Source: Fibrobacter succinogenes (GTDB taxonomy: Bacteria > Fibrobacterota > Fibrobacteria > Fibrobacterales > Fibrobacteraceae). From it: 58,817 bases of DNA. Location: the NCBI GenBank assembly GCA_902756345.1, contig CACVQR010000019.1, forward strand, positions 1 to 58,817. The letters run 5' to 3'. Of the stretch, positions 6,824 to 15,602 are shown in pieces. The position numbers were made by a program, and so were the translations under genes. The stretch's first letter is position 1. Every line of letters starts with the position of its first letter. Under the pieces are notes generated by a model. That model saw only the letters and a program-made list of their open reading frames with translations. It had not been told where the DNA came from and ran no database searches.

Positions 6824-9695
6824 GATCACGGCTAAGTATTTTGATGTGATACAAAGAGCTTCTAATTCTATTTATGTAATGTATGATGGAGAGAAGCTAT
6901 CGCTTTCTAAGTTAAAGGAAGAAGCTGACTCAGTTCTTCCTAAAACTCTTCGGAATCCGAATGCCAAAACACTGCCTGACTATCCGGCTATTTTACAGGC
7001 TGTGATAGATGCATATGCGGAAGCATTTGGTATCGAAACCTATGCTCCGACAACGATTGCCAAAGATAAAACATCTCGTTTTTGGCTGCATAAAATTAAA
7101 TCTAAAATTTTCCATCCTTTTTTTGATCGTTATAAGCTTTATTTGAGCAAAGATGGTTTTTCGCAAAAGGCAATAAAGAATATTGAATTGTCGTGTGAAG
7201 AGGTCCTATCCTATTGTGCAAATCCCAAGAACCCTTCTGGTTTAGAAAAGAAGAGAGGACTCGTTATAGGAGATGTCCAGTCTGGAAAGACGGCAAATTA
7301 TCTTGGGCTAGTAAACATGGCTTATGATTATGGTTATCGCATTGTTGTGTTATTAGCGGGATCAACCGATTACTTAAGACTTCAAACGCAAAAAAGAACA
7401 GATAGCGGTGTAATTGGAGCGAAAAGCCAAACTATAGGCAATACTATCGAATATATCGGAGTTGGAGATGGTTTAAACGACCATTTTGTAGTCCCTTATA
7501 CAAATCAGAAAAGTGATTTTTCGGCATTTATCCAAAAGAATAAAAACCTTACTATTGGCGATTTGAAGAAGCCCGTTGTACTTGTGGTCAAAAAAAATAG
7601 TTCGGTATTAAAAAGCGTGGGTGAAAGATTGCAATCAGAATTGATGGCAAAAGGTCTTGATTCTAAAAGTATTCTTATAATTGATGACGAGGCAGACTAT
7701 GCTTCTGTCGATACATCGCCTACCGAAACCCCATCAACAATAAATGGCCTCGTTCGTGAAATTTTTAATAAGTTTCCTATAGCCAGCTATGTTGGTTACA
7801 CAGCAACTCCTTTTGCAAATGTTTTTATAGATCCTTTTGACGATGATATAGAAAATTTAGATTTATTTCCGTCAGATTTCATAACACAATTGCACGCTCC
7901 GAGCAACTATTTTGGCGGAAGAAAAGTATTTCCCAAAGGAGAAATTCCTAGAAGTCTTCGATTAATTTGTGAGGAAGAACCTTTATTTTTGCCTGTTATT
8001 CACGACAAAAATATTAGCTATCCGGGGTTGCCGCAATCACTGAAGGAAGCAATACATTGTTTCCTTATAGATAATGTTGTTCGGTCATTGCGTGGACAGC
8101 TGACGAAGCACAGATCCATGATGATTAATATTACGCGTTTTAATTCTGTTCAAAAGCAAATATGGAATCACGTAAAAGAATATATAAAAGCTCTGACAGA
8201 CATAATAGAGGAAGCCGGATGTAAAACTAAAGATGAATTTGTTGCATATGAAGCAACGAAAAACATTTACGACCTGTTTATGAAATCGAAATTTTATGAG
8301 ATAGTACGAAATGGAAACAGCGAAGACAGCATGGGTCCTGTTTCATGGGAGCAGGTGCAAAGAGGATTGTATGATGAAATAAAACAAATAAATGTTGTTG
8401 TTATTAACTCAACAAATGGGAAAATGACAAGCCCAGACAAAGGTAAACGTTTTGATTATGATGACTATGAGACTGTTGGGGCTCGCGTTATTGCTATAGG
8501 TGGAATGGTGTTGTCGAGAGGATTGACATTAGAAGGGCTTATGGTGAGTTATTATAGTCGCAATGCTGGGGCATACGATACGTTATTACAAATGTGTCGG
8601 TGGTTCGGTTATCGACCAAAATATGAAGATTTATGTCGTGTATATCTTACGCAGGATAACGTTGACCGCTTTGATGTTGCACTAGATGCTATTGAAGATT
8701 TCAAAATGCAATTGGAGGACATGAAGCTTAACGACAAGACTCCAAAAGACTATGGACTTATGATAAAACAAAGCCCGGAAACTCTTGAAACAACATTATT
8801 GATAACCAGCAGAAACAAGCTTCGTGGAACGGAAGAAATACAACTTCGTCTAAATTATGGCGGAGTATATGCGGATACTTCAAAACTTCCAAGGCGAGCA
8901 GACGTTAATAAATATAATTTAAAAAAATTTCAGCAATTTAGTAAAAAGTTGAAAAATCGTTTTGGATGGAATGATAATTTTTATATGGCGAGCGGAATAG
9001 AAAAGTTCGCGATTGCGGATTTAATTAAAGAACTAAAAATCTCATATGTTAATAAAAAATTCGACACTAAAACATTATCTGAATACATAGAAAAAAGTGA
9101 AATGTTTGAACTTTGGGATGTTGTTATTGAAACAGGGGATAAAAAAACTAAAGATTCGATGAAATATGATTTTGAAGGGGAAAAATTAGTTTGCGTGCAT
9201 CGAAGTTTCAGCATTAACAATAAAGAAGATGAATTTATCCGTCTTGGAGGAACAAATAACCGCGTTATTGATCCCGGGGTATTTAATGCAGGTTTGTGGT
9301 TGTCAGAAGCAGCTTCGCAGGCAATATTAGAAGAAAAAAAACGTAATGATCCTAAACACGGAGAGTACAAAACTCTTTCGGCCACTGATTATTTAAAGAA
9401 AAGAGAAAGACCCGTTTTAGTAATTTATCCAATAGAACTAAAAACAGAATGTAATGATAAGGAAAAGGAAGAATGGGGTGATCTTATTGATGATTTACGT
9501 ATCATAAAAGACAATATAAAAAAGCAACTGTCCAATGGAGAAAATGAGCCTTTGTTAGCATTTGGCATAGGTTTTCCGAAAAAAGAGAATCCGGTTGCTG
9601 TTAGTTATCGTGCTAATCAGATTAAACTGGCTCAATTACGTGCAGGTATAGAACCTGATTATGATGACGTTGATGGAGATATTAACGATGATTGA
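6816..9695 (+). CDS. Z1-domain helicase-like ATPase
   Basis: 959 aa. Superfamily-2-like motor: Walker A GDVQSGKTANYLGL (~153), Walker B/DEAD-like IIDDEADYAS (~285), a TATPFAN motif (~330), and the Z1 hallmark LSRGLTLEGL...LQMCRWFGYR (~570-610) with the arginine motif. Z1 proteins are thought to translocate on or remodel DNA for a partner nuclease. ATG 6816 is preferred because GGAG lies about 12 nt upstream and it overlaps the MORC gene by 8 nt; an in-frame start at 6693 would overlap it by 131 nt. The C-terminal ~300 residues form the second part of the Z1 family and carry no recognisable extra domain. Confidence 0.93.
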   Translation: MNEITAKYFDVIQRASNSIYVMYDGEKLSLSKLKEEADSVLPKTLRNPNAKTLPDYPAILQAVIDAYAEAFGIETYAPTTIAKDKTSRFWLHKIKSKIFHPFFDRYKLYLSKDGFSQKAIKNIELSCEEVLSYCANPKNPSGLEKKRGLVIGDVQSGKTANYLGLVNMAYDYGYRIVVLLAGSTDYLRLQTQKRTDSGVIGAKSQTIGNTIEYIGVGDGLNDHFVVPYTNQKSDFSAFIQKNKNLTIGDLKKPVVLVVKKNSSVLKSVGERLQSELMAKGLDSKSILIIDDEADYASVDTSPTETPSTINGLVREIFNKFPIASYVGYTATPFANVFIDPFDDDIENLDLFPSDFITQLHAPSNYFGGRKVFPKGEIPRSLRLICEEEPLFLPVIHDKNISYPGLPQSLKEAIHCFLIDNVVRSLRGQLTKHRSMMINITRFNSVQKQIWNHVKEYIKALTDIIEEAGCKTKDEFVAYEATKNIYDLFMKSKFYEIVRNGNSEDSMGPVSWEQVQRGLYDEIKQINVVVINSTNGKMTSPDKGKRFDYDDYETVGARVIAIGGMVLSRGLTLEGLMVSYYSRNAGAYDTLLQMCRWFGYRPKYEDLCRVYLTQDNVDRFDVALDAIEDFKMQLEDMKLNDKTPKDYGLMIKQSPETLETTLLITSRNKLRGTEEIQLRLNYGGVYADTSKLPRRADVNKYNLKKFQQFSKKLKNRFGWNDNFYMASGIEKFAIADLIKELKISYVNKKFDTKTLSEYIEKSEMFELWDVVIETGDKKTKDSMKYDFEGEKLVCVHRSFSINNKEDEFIRLGGTNNRVIDPGVFNAGLWLSEAASQAILEEKKRNDPKHGEYKTLSATDYLKKRERPVLVIYPIELKTECNDKEKEEWGDLIDDLRIIKDNIKKQLSNGENEPLLAFGIGFPKKENPVAVSYRANQIKLAQLRAGIEPDYDDVDGDINDD

Positions 9696-10620
9696 TTTTG
9701 AAACAAAATTCGATGGTCTTGTTAACGAAATTGTTGGAACGCAAAAGAAAATAGACGTGTGCTCCATATTGGGCGTTTTTTATGGATTAAGTAAAGAAGG
9801 CTTGCCGAGGTTAGCGTTTTCCTCTTCATCAGCTTCTCCTAAACTTAAATCCACAAAAGTATTGCGAGTGGAACAAGGTTGGGAATCTCCTTTAGTTTAC
9901 TGGACCTGTTTTGACTTGTTGCAACCAGATGCGAAAAAAGCTTTTTGTGCGTTTTGTTCAAATTTGACAGAGGCAATAGAAGGCTTTATAGATGAATATA
10001 GCGCGTTCCTTGCTTTGAGGCGACGGTATGCCATTTGGAAAATGATGTTCAAGAATAATTCTGAAAGTGCTATTTCGCCGGAAAAGATGCAGGGCCTTTT
10101 TGGAGAGCTGTATTTTTTGAAAAATCATTTACTTCGTAATTGTACGCCTAGCGAGGCTGTTCGTGCATGGGGCGGTGGTGATGGAAATAGTAAGGACTTC
10201 GCAATTCAAAACACCTGGTATGAAATAAAAACAGTTGGAGCGAATTCGACTGAAGTAAAGATATCATCTTTGACTCAGCTGGAGTCAGAAAACGAAGGCC
10301 ATTTGATTATCATTAAAGTAGAAGGAATGCCTGAACCATTTGAAAAGGATGATTCGTGTGTTGGAGATTTGATATCCACAATTATTTCAAAAATTGAGGA
10401 TGAAAAAGTTGAGGAGGCATTTCTTGCAAAGCTTAGTAATTATGGGTTAAACTCTTCATGCGACTGTTTTTCAGATAAATTTGATGTAAAAAGCGTGAAG
10501 CAATATAAAGTTGATAGCGAATTTCCCCGTTTGATAAATGCGAATGTTCCGTATAAGGAAATCTGCAGGGCAGAATATTCATTGTCAATTGGCATGTTAA
10601 ACCCTTATTTAGAAGAATAG
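9688..10620 (+). CDS. PD-(D/E)XK motif protein (DUF4420 type), likely the nuclease of the MORC/Z1 system
   Basis: 310 aa. It contains GLFGELYFL (~145), then SKDFAI and WYEIKTV (~170-185), giving the E...D...E-x-K arrangement of a PD-(D/E)XK active site as in the DUF4420 family. It probably cuts DNA delivered by the Z1 motor (inference). ATG 9688 has a GGAG site about 10 nt upstream and overlaps the Z1 stop by 8 nt, which again indicates coupling. No signal peptide or membrane segment. Codon use is as AT-rich as its neighbours, so it was probably acquired with them. Confidence 0.87.
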   Translation: MIDFETKFDGLVNEIVGTQKKIDVCSILGVFYGLSKEGLPRLAFSSSSASPKLKSTKVLRVEQGWESPLVYWTCFDLLQPDAKKAFCAFCSNLTEAIEGFIDEYSAFLALRRRYAIWKMMFKNNSESAISPEKMQGLFGELYFLKNHLLRNCTPSEAVRAWGGGDGNSKDFAIQNTWYEIKTVGANSTEVKISSLTQLESENEGHLIIIKVEGMPEPFEKDDSCVGDLISTIISKIEDEKVEEAFLAKLSNYGLNSSCDCFSDKFDVKSVKQYKVDSEFPRLINANVPYKEICRAEYSLSIGMLNPYLEE

Positions 10621-10623
10621 AAA

Positions 10624-12726
10624 ATGGAACTAGAAGAATTTCGACAAGAGTTCATAAATGAAGATATCCGTATACCCGCGGTGACAACCCATCGTTATCC
10701 TGAAGAGGTTTTTATTGATTATTGTACTGATGTTTTTCAGGATGTATTCTCTTTTGCAAACGAGATGGTTCATTCTTATTTCTGCTTTAAAGATGGCAAT
10801 CGAGCGTACAAGAGCATGCGTTTGGACGCATCATGCTTTGATCGGACTACATCGACTATTTATTTGTTGATTGCCGATTACAACGACGGAGAACTAAAAA
10901 ATATTACAAATTCGACAATAGAATATCTATGCAAGCAATTGTTGTCTTTCTTTGAAAACGCTCTAAAAGGCTTTTTTGACAAAGGAGAGATGTCAGATCC
11001 CGCGGTACAATTGGCAAGAGAAATAAAGCGCAGTGCTAATGAAATTCAAATAGTTCATTTGTTTGTGATTAGTACAGATAAATTGAGTAAATCTGTAAAA
11101 ACGCTTAAGTTAGATAATTTTAAATATGGTAACTTTGAATATAGAGTGATTTTGGATGTTTTGGATATTGAAAAAATATTTCGATCAAGAATGCCTAGTT
11201 TTAAAAAGGAACCCTTGGTTATTAATTGTAATGATTTTGGAATAGAGGGAATTCCTTGTATAAAGGCGGATATCCAAACGGACCAATATAAGTCGTATCT
11301 TGCTATTGTTCCAGGACAATTTCTTGCGGAAATATACCATAAATATGGGATGGCTCTACTTGAATCTAATGTTCGGTCCTTTCTGAAATTCAATGGAAAA
11401 ATTAATAAAGGAATTCGCGAAACAATTCTCCACGAAAAATCAAGATTTTTTACATATAATAACGGGGTTTCAATTACAGCAAAAGATGTGAATGTAGAAA
11501 TGACATCGAAGGGAACTCTGATTACAGGATTTACAGATTTACAGATTATTAATGGTGGTCAAACGACCGCTGCTCTGGCTTTTACGCAAAGAAAAAACAA
11601 CCGGGATGAAAATGAAAACCTGTCGGGAATCTTTGTCCAAATGAAGCTTACGGTTTTAAATGGTGATGATCCAGAATTAATATGCAATATTGCAAAGTAT
11701 GCTAATAGCCAAAATAAGGTGAATAATGCAGATCTTAACTCAAGTCATCCGTTCTATGTTCGAATGGAAAATATTTCTCGTAAGATGTATACCCCTGTTG
11801 TTAGTGGTGAGGTAAATCAAACGCTGTGGTTTTTTGAACGGATACGAGGTCAGTACGAACAACCTCTTATGCAGATGGCTACTAAGAAGCAAAGAGATGA
11901 ATATAAATTACTGCGGCCTAAGAAAAATAAATTTACATTGACAGAGCTGTCGAAATATATGAATGCTGCTGATATGTACCCTCATTATGTTTCTTGGGGT
12001 GGTGAAGTAAGTTCAACATTCTTTCATGAAAGAATGAAGGAATTATGGAATAAAGACAGTCGATGCTTCGATGAGTTGTTTTACAAAGAACTTATAGGAA
12101 AAAAAATATTCTTTTCTTTTATTGAAGGAAATATATCTAATCAATCTTGGTATCAGGAAAAAAGGGCGTATCGCCCTCAACTCATTGCATATACTTTTTC
12201 AAAAATAGTCTATGAAGCAAAGAAAATAAAGAAAGTAATTGATTATAAAGCAATGTGGGATTCACAAAGCGTACCAGAATGTTATAGTAAAGATGTTGCT
12301 ACCGTTGCGAAAAAAGTTTTCGACGCAATATATGATGACAAAAGATCAACTGCTAACATTGAAACGTATTGTAAGAAAGAAGAATGCTGGTCTGTGATTC
12401 AAAAGATAGAATACACTTTGTCGAAGGACGTTCAAGATGTTATGGTGGCACAAGTGGATGCTGATATAGAACGTGCGAATATACAACAAGATCATCAATT
12501 AGATGGATTACTGAATGACGAACTCGCTGTATTCGAAAAAGGGCACGATTACTGGAAATCCCTGTTAGATCGAGGGCTTTTGCAAAAAGCTATTGACGAA
12601 GAAGATGAAATTGCTTTAAAAATTGCGATAGACTATTGTGATCAAATTAGTTTAGAGCTTTCTAAAGAACAGTTTGTAAAGATTTGTGAAGTCGTTACAA
12701 AATTAAAAGAAAGTGGGATTGAATAA
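10624..12726 (+). CDS. AIPR family protein (abortive infection phage resistance)
   Basis: 700 aa. The AIPR core is clear: RFFTYNNGVSITA (~278) and LQIINGGQTTAALAF (~305), followed by NIAKYANSQNKVNNADL (~360), matching the family's conserved Asn/Gly-rich region. AIPR proteins were first linked to abortive phage infection and recur beside MORC and Z1 genes; their biochemical role is not settled. The gene starts three bases after the DUF4420 stop, with only a weak purine-rich site. The C-terminal 150 residues are acidic and helical. It is the last of the five genes that fit the known MORC/Z1/AIPR layout. Confidence 0.9.
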   Translation: MELEEFRQEFINEDIRIPAVTTHRYPEEVFIDYCTDVFQDVFSFANEMVHSYFCFKDGNRAYKSMRLDASCFDRTTSTIYLLIADYNDGELKNITNSTIEYLCKQLLSFFENALKGFFDKGEMSDPAVQLAREIKRSANEIQIVHLFVISTDKLSKSVKTLKLDNFKYGNFEYRVILDVLDIEKIFRSRMPSFKKEPLVINCNDFGIEGIPCIKADIQTDQYKSYLAIVPGQFLAEIYHKYGMALLESNVRSFLKFNGKINKGIRETILHEKSRFFTYNNGVSITAKDVNVEMTSKGTLITGFTDLQIINGGQTTAALAFTQRKNNRDENENLSGIFVQMKLTVLNGDDPELICNIAKYANSQNKVNNADLNSSHPFYVRMENISRKMYTPVVSGEVNQTLWFFERIRGQYEQPLMQMATKKQRDEYKLLRPKKNKFTLTELSKYMNAADMYPHYVSWGGEVSSTFFHERMKELWNKDSRCFDELFYKELIGKKIFFSFIEGNISNQSWYQEKRAYRPQLIAYTFSKIVYEAKKIKKVIDYKAMWDSQSVPECYSKDVATVAKKVFDAIYDDKRSTANIETYCKKEECWSVIQKIEYTLSKDVQDVMVAQVDADIERANIQQDHQLDGLLNDELAVFEKGHDYWKSLLDRGLLQKAIDEEDEIALKIAIDYCDQISLELSKEQFVKICEVVTKLKESGIE

Positions 12727-12746
12727 CTTTTTAAGAGGGTTAAGAT

Positions 12747-14336
12747 ATGAGGGAATTTTTTAAACAAATTTTTGAATTAGGCTACACTCAATACAAGGGT
12801 TTGGGTATATCGCAAGAGGGCGTAGAAACTGCAGAACAGTTCAGAAATCTTGCAGAACAAATGAAGCCATTGGCGGAAATGCAAGACCTTTATGTGCAAC
12901 CCTCCGTTGGCAGAGGCCGATGGGCAACAGTTCCTTGGATTCGTCTTTATGATAAAGATGTTGCGCCAAGGCCCACAAAAGGTCTTTACATTGTTTATTT
13001 GTTTGCAGAATCAGGAAAATCCGTTTTTTTGACTTTAAATCAGGGTGTTGAAAACGCTTCGGAGACGGATATTGCGCGTCTAAAACTCGATATCCAGAAA
13101 GCTATTGAAACGAATATATTCCATCACAATAAAGGCGTCCTTTCGGATATTGGGAATTACGGCGGCTCAACTATTTTCTATAAGGAATATAATTCAGATG
13201 CACTTCCTTCAGATGATGAATTGAAAACTGACTTGAATGAAATGATGCAGGTCTATAAAGAGTGTATAAACAAGAACTTAACTAGTCCAATTAGACTTGG
13301 TAAAAATAATCCTCCTACTCCGATCAATCCACCACAACCATCTTCGCCTAACAAGCTTTCGGTAAAAAAATTGGAGGAGCATATTCAGAAAATTTTCTTC
13401 GGGGCGCCAGGAACAGGCAAATCCCATACAATTGATTATAGCCTATTTGAAGAGGATAATAAAAAACGCACTGGATTAAAAGACTATGATAATGCTGTAA
13501 TTCGCGCCACATTCCATCCTGATTATGATTACGCGCAATTTGTAGGTGCGTACAAACCGAAGAAGGTTGATGGCACCATCACCTATTCCTTTATTCCGCA
13601 GGTTTTTGCAAAAGCATACGCGACGGCTTGGAAAAGCTATTTGAGCGGAAATAAAGAAGATGTATTCCTCGTTATCGAAGAAATCAATCGTGGGAACTGC
13701 GCCCAGATTTTCGGCGATATTTTCCAGTTGCTTGACCGCGACAGTGAAGGATTCTCGCAATATTCCATCGATGCGGATTGCGATTTTGCGGATTGGCTCA
13801 AGACAAATGATAACGGGTTGAAATCTGTTTGGCCGGCATACGAAGAAAAGGTCGGCGATGGCAAGCTCAAACTCCCGCCGAACCTGAACATTCTCGCCAC
13901 GATGAACACCAGCGACCAGTCGCTGTTCCCCATGGACAGTGCGTTCAAGCGTCGCTTTGACTGGGAGTATGTGCCAATCAGTTTTGAAGGCAAGGATGCC
14001 GCCAATTATCAAATCGACATCGACGGTTCTCAGTATTCTTGGCAAAATTTTGTCGAAACCGTCAATGATAAGATTCTGGATCTTACCGAATCCGAAGACA
14101 AGCAACTCGGCGAATTCTTCATCAAGCCTGACAACGGCAACATCATTTCTAAAGAACGGTTCCTTGGCAAGGTGATGTTCTACCTTTGGAACGAGGTCTG
14201 CAAAGACGAACATAAAAACGGCTCATTCTTCCGTGCAAAAATCAATGACAAGGAAGATTTCTTTACTTTCCAGGACCTTTACAAGAAAAAGGACCTTTTA
14301 AAGCTGTTTATGGACGAGTTGTTAAAGAAGGAGTAG
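12747..14336 (+). CDS. McrB-like AAA+ NTPase with DUF3578 N-terminal domain
   Basis: 529 aa. Residues ~1-175 match the MrcB_N/DUF3578 module, thought to recognise modified DNA (PSVGRGRWATVPWIRLYD). The AAA+ domain has Walker A FFGAPGTGKSHT (~213), FHPDYDYAQFVGAYKP, Walker B FLVIEEINRGN (~310) and the McrB-type NILATMNTSDQS...AFKRRFDW (sensor and arginine finger). In McrBC, a hexamer of this subunit translocates DNA using GTP and activates McrC. A GAGGG site lies upstream of the start. It begins 20 nt after the AIPR gene, so it is probably co-transcribed with it, but from about 13.4 kb codon use becomes more GC-rich, hinting at a separate origin. Confidence 0.92.
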   Translation: MREFFKQIFELGYTQYKGLGISQEGVETAEQFRNLAEQMKPLAEMQDLYVQPSVGRGRWATVPWIRLYDKDVAPRPTKGLYIVYLFAESGKSVFLTLNQGVENASETDIARLKLDIQKAIETNIFHHNKGVLSDIGNYGGSTIFYKEYNSDALPSDDELKTDLNEMMQVYKECINKNLTSPIRLGKNNPPTPINPPQPSSPNKLSVKKLEEHIQKIFFGAPGTGKSHTIDYSLFEEDNKKRTGLKDYDNAVIRATFHPDYDYAQFVGAYKPKKVDGTITYSFIPQVFAKAYATAWKSYLSGNKEDVFLVIEEINRGNCAQIFGDIFQLLDRDSEGFSQYSIDADCDFADWLKTNDNGLKSVWPAYEEKVGDGKLKLPPNLNILATMNTSDQSLFPMDSAFKRRFDWEYVPISFEGKDAANYQIDIDGSQYSWQNFVETVNDKILDLTESEDKQLGEFFIKPDNGNIISKERFLGKVMFYLWNEVCKDEHKNGSFFRAKINDKEDFFTFQDLYKKKDLLKLFMDELLKKE

Positions 14337-14339
14337 GCG

Positions 14340-15446
14340 ATGTCAGATTATAAGATTCCATCCTTGCCTTTACCTTTTAAGTTTGAATCCGTTGCGATAT
14401 ACAAGCAACTTTCTGCAGCGTCAAGAGCGTTGGCCGAATTAAAGGGAGTCGCGCAAACAATTCCTAACGAGAACATTCTGCTGAACACATTGGTTTTGCA
14501 AGAGGCTAAAGATAGTTCCGAAGTAGAGAATATCGTAACGACGCAGGATGAAGTCTATCAGGCTGATTTAGACATTCAGGAAACGCTTTCCAAGCCTGCG
14601 CAGAAAGAAGTCTTGCGCTATCGAGAGGCTATGCATAAAGGGTTTGGCCTTGTCAGGTCTAACCATTTGCTTACGAATGCAGTAATCAAGCAAATTCAAC
14701 AGGTGCTGGAACAGAACAAGGCCGGCTTTCGAGCCGTTCCTGGCACGGCATTGAAGAATGGACATGGCGAAACAATCTATACTCCGCCTCAGTCAAAAGA
14801 TGAAATTGAACGATTGATGTCCAATTTGGAAAAGTTCATTAACGACCCTGAAGTTTCTGATCTTGACCCGTTGATCAAATTGCCAATTATTCACCACCAG
14901 TTTGAAAGCGTCCACCCATTCTATGATGGCAATGGTAGAACAGGCAGAATAATAAATATCCTGTACTTAGTAACGAACGGCCTTTTGGACCTTCCCATTC
15001 TTTATTTGAGTCGTTATATCAACCATAATAAGGCGCGTTATTATTCCCTGATACAAGAAATTAGGGAAAAGGCTCCCGATAATGAAAAAGAATGGGAGTC
15101 GTGGATTATTTTCCTTTTGAAGGGCGTGGAGGCAACCGCAAACGAAAACGTAATCCTGGTTGGGAAGATTAGAGAACTGATGCAGGAGTACAAGCAAAAG
15201 ATTCGGTCGGCCTTTGGTGCAAAGTATAACCATGAACTGCTGAACAACTTGTTCAAACACCCGTATACGAAGATTGAGTATATTGTCCGTGATCTCGAGG
15301 TCTATCGCCTTACTGCGGCAAAATACCTTGATGAGTTGGTAAAAATGGGGTTGTTGAATAAAGAAAAAGTTGGAAATAGCAATTATTATATCAATCAACG
15401 TTTAATAGACTTGTTTATAAATCAGCCAAATGTAGAGGATAAATAA
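14340..15446 (+). CDS. Fic-domain AMPylase-like protein with C-terminal winged helix
   Basis: 368 aa. The Fic active-site motif HPFYDGNGRTGR (~198) is intact, so the protein should transfer AMP (or a related group) to a hydroxyl of a target protein. An inhibitory-helix motif SSEVEN (~60), fitting the S/T-x-x-x-E-G/N rule, sits in the N-terminal domain and would autoinhibit the enzyme in cis. The last ~70 residues look like a winged helix (LEVYRLTAAKYLDELVKMGLL), typical of Fic proteins that bind DNA. It starts three bases after McrB and separates it from its McrC partner; three 41-bp repeats follow its stop. It may regulate the McrBC pair or be an independent toxin-like module. Confidence 0.92.
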   Translation: MSDYKIPSLPLPFKFESVAIYKQLSAASRALAELKGVAQTIPNENILLNTLVLQEAKDSSEVENIVTTQDEVYQADLDIQETLSKPAQKEVLRYREAMHKGFGLVRSNHLLTNAVIKQIQQVLEQNKAGFRAVPGTALKNGHGETIYTPPQSKDEIERLMSNLEKFINDPEVSDLDPLIKLPIIHHQFESVHPFYDGNGRTGRIINILYLVTNGLLDLPILYLSRYINHNKARYYSLIQEIREKAPDNEKEWESWIIFLLKGVEATANENVILVGKIRELMQEYKQKIRSAFGAKYNHELLNNLFKHPYTKIEYIVRDLEVYRLTAAKYLDELVKMGLLNKEKVGNSNYYINQRLIDLFINQPNVEDK

Positions 15447-15474
15447 CCCGAAAAGGAAAAAGTATGCTAGATAG

Positions 15475-15597
15475 TCTATGTCTAAAAAATCGCAAAAATT
15501 AGACATACTTGGCAATCTATGTCTAAAAAATCGCAAAAAATAGACACGTTAGGCGATTTATGTCTAAAAAATCGCAAAAAATAGCCATTTCTGCTGA
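15475..15597. repeat. three tandem 41-bp repeats with TGTCTA/TAGACA inverted arms
   Basis: ATG triplets at 15478, 15519 and 15560 mark a perfect 41-bp period. Each unit contains TGTCTA, 15 A-rich bases centred on TCGC, then TAGACA; the third copy has TAGCCA. The arms lie at 15479-15484/15500-15505 and 15520-15525/15541-15546. The block lies between Fic and the McrC-like gene and ends 5 nt before the McrC start. Regular spacing and dyad symmetry suggest an operator array, perhaps bound by the Fic winged helix (inference). One frame encodes short ORFs ending in LCLKNRKK, the first with its own ribosome-binding site (ATG 15464). Confidence 0.85.
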
Positions 15598-15602
15598 AAA
15601 AG

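Noticed and set aside
15475-15597. Possible CRISPR array
   Set aside because: Period of 41 bp with no unique spacers of normal length, and no cas genes nearby; it is a plain tandem repeat with dyads.
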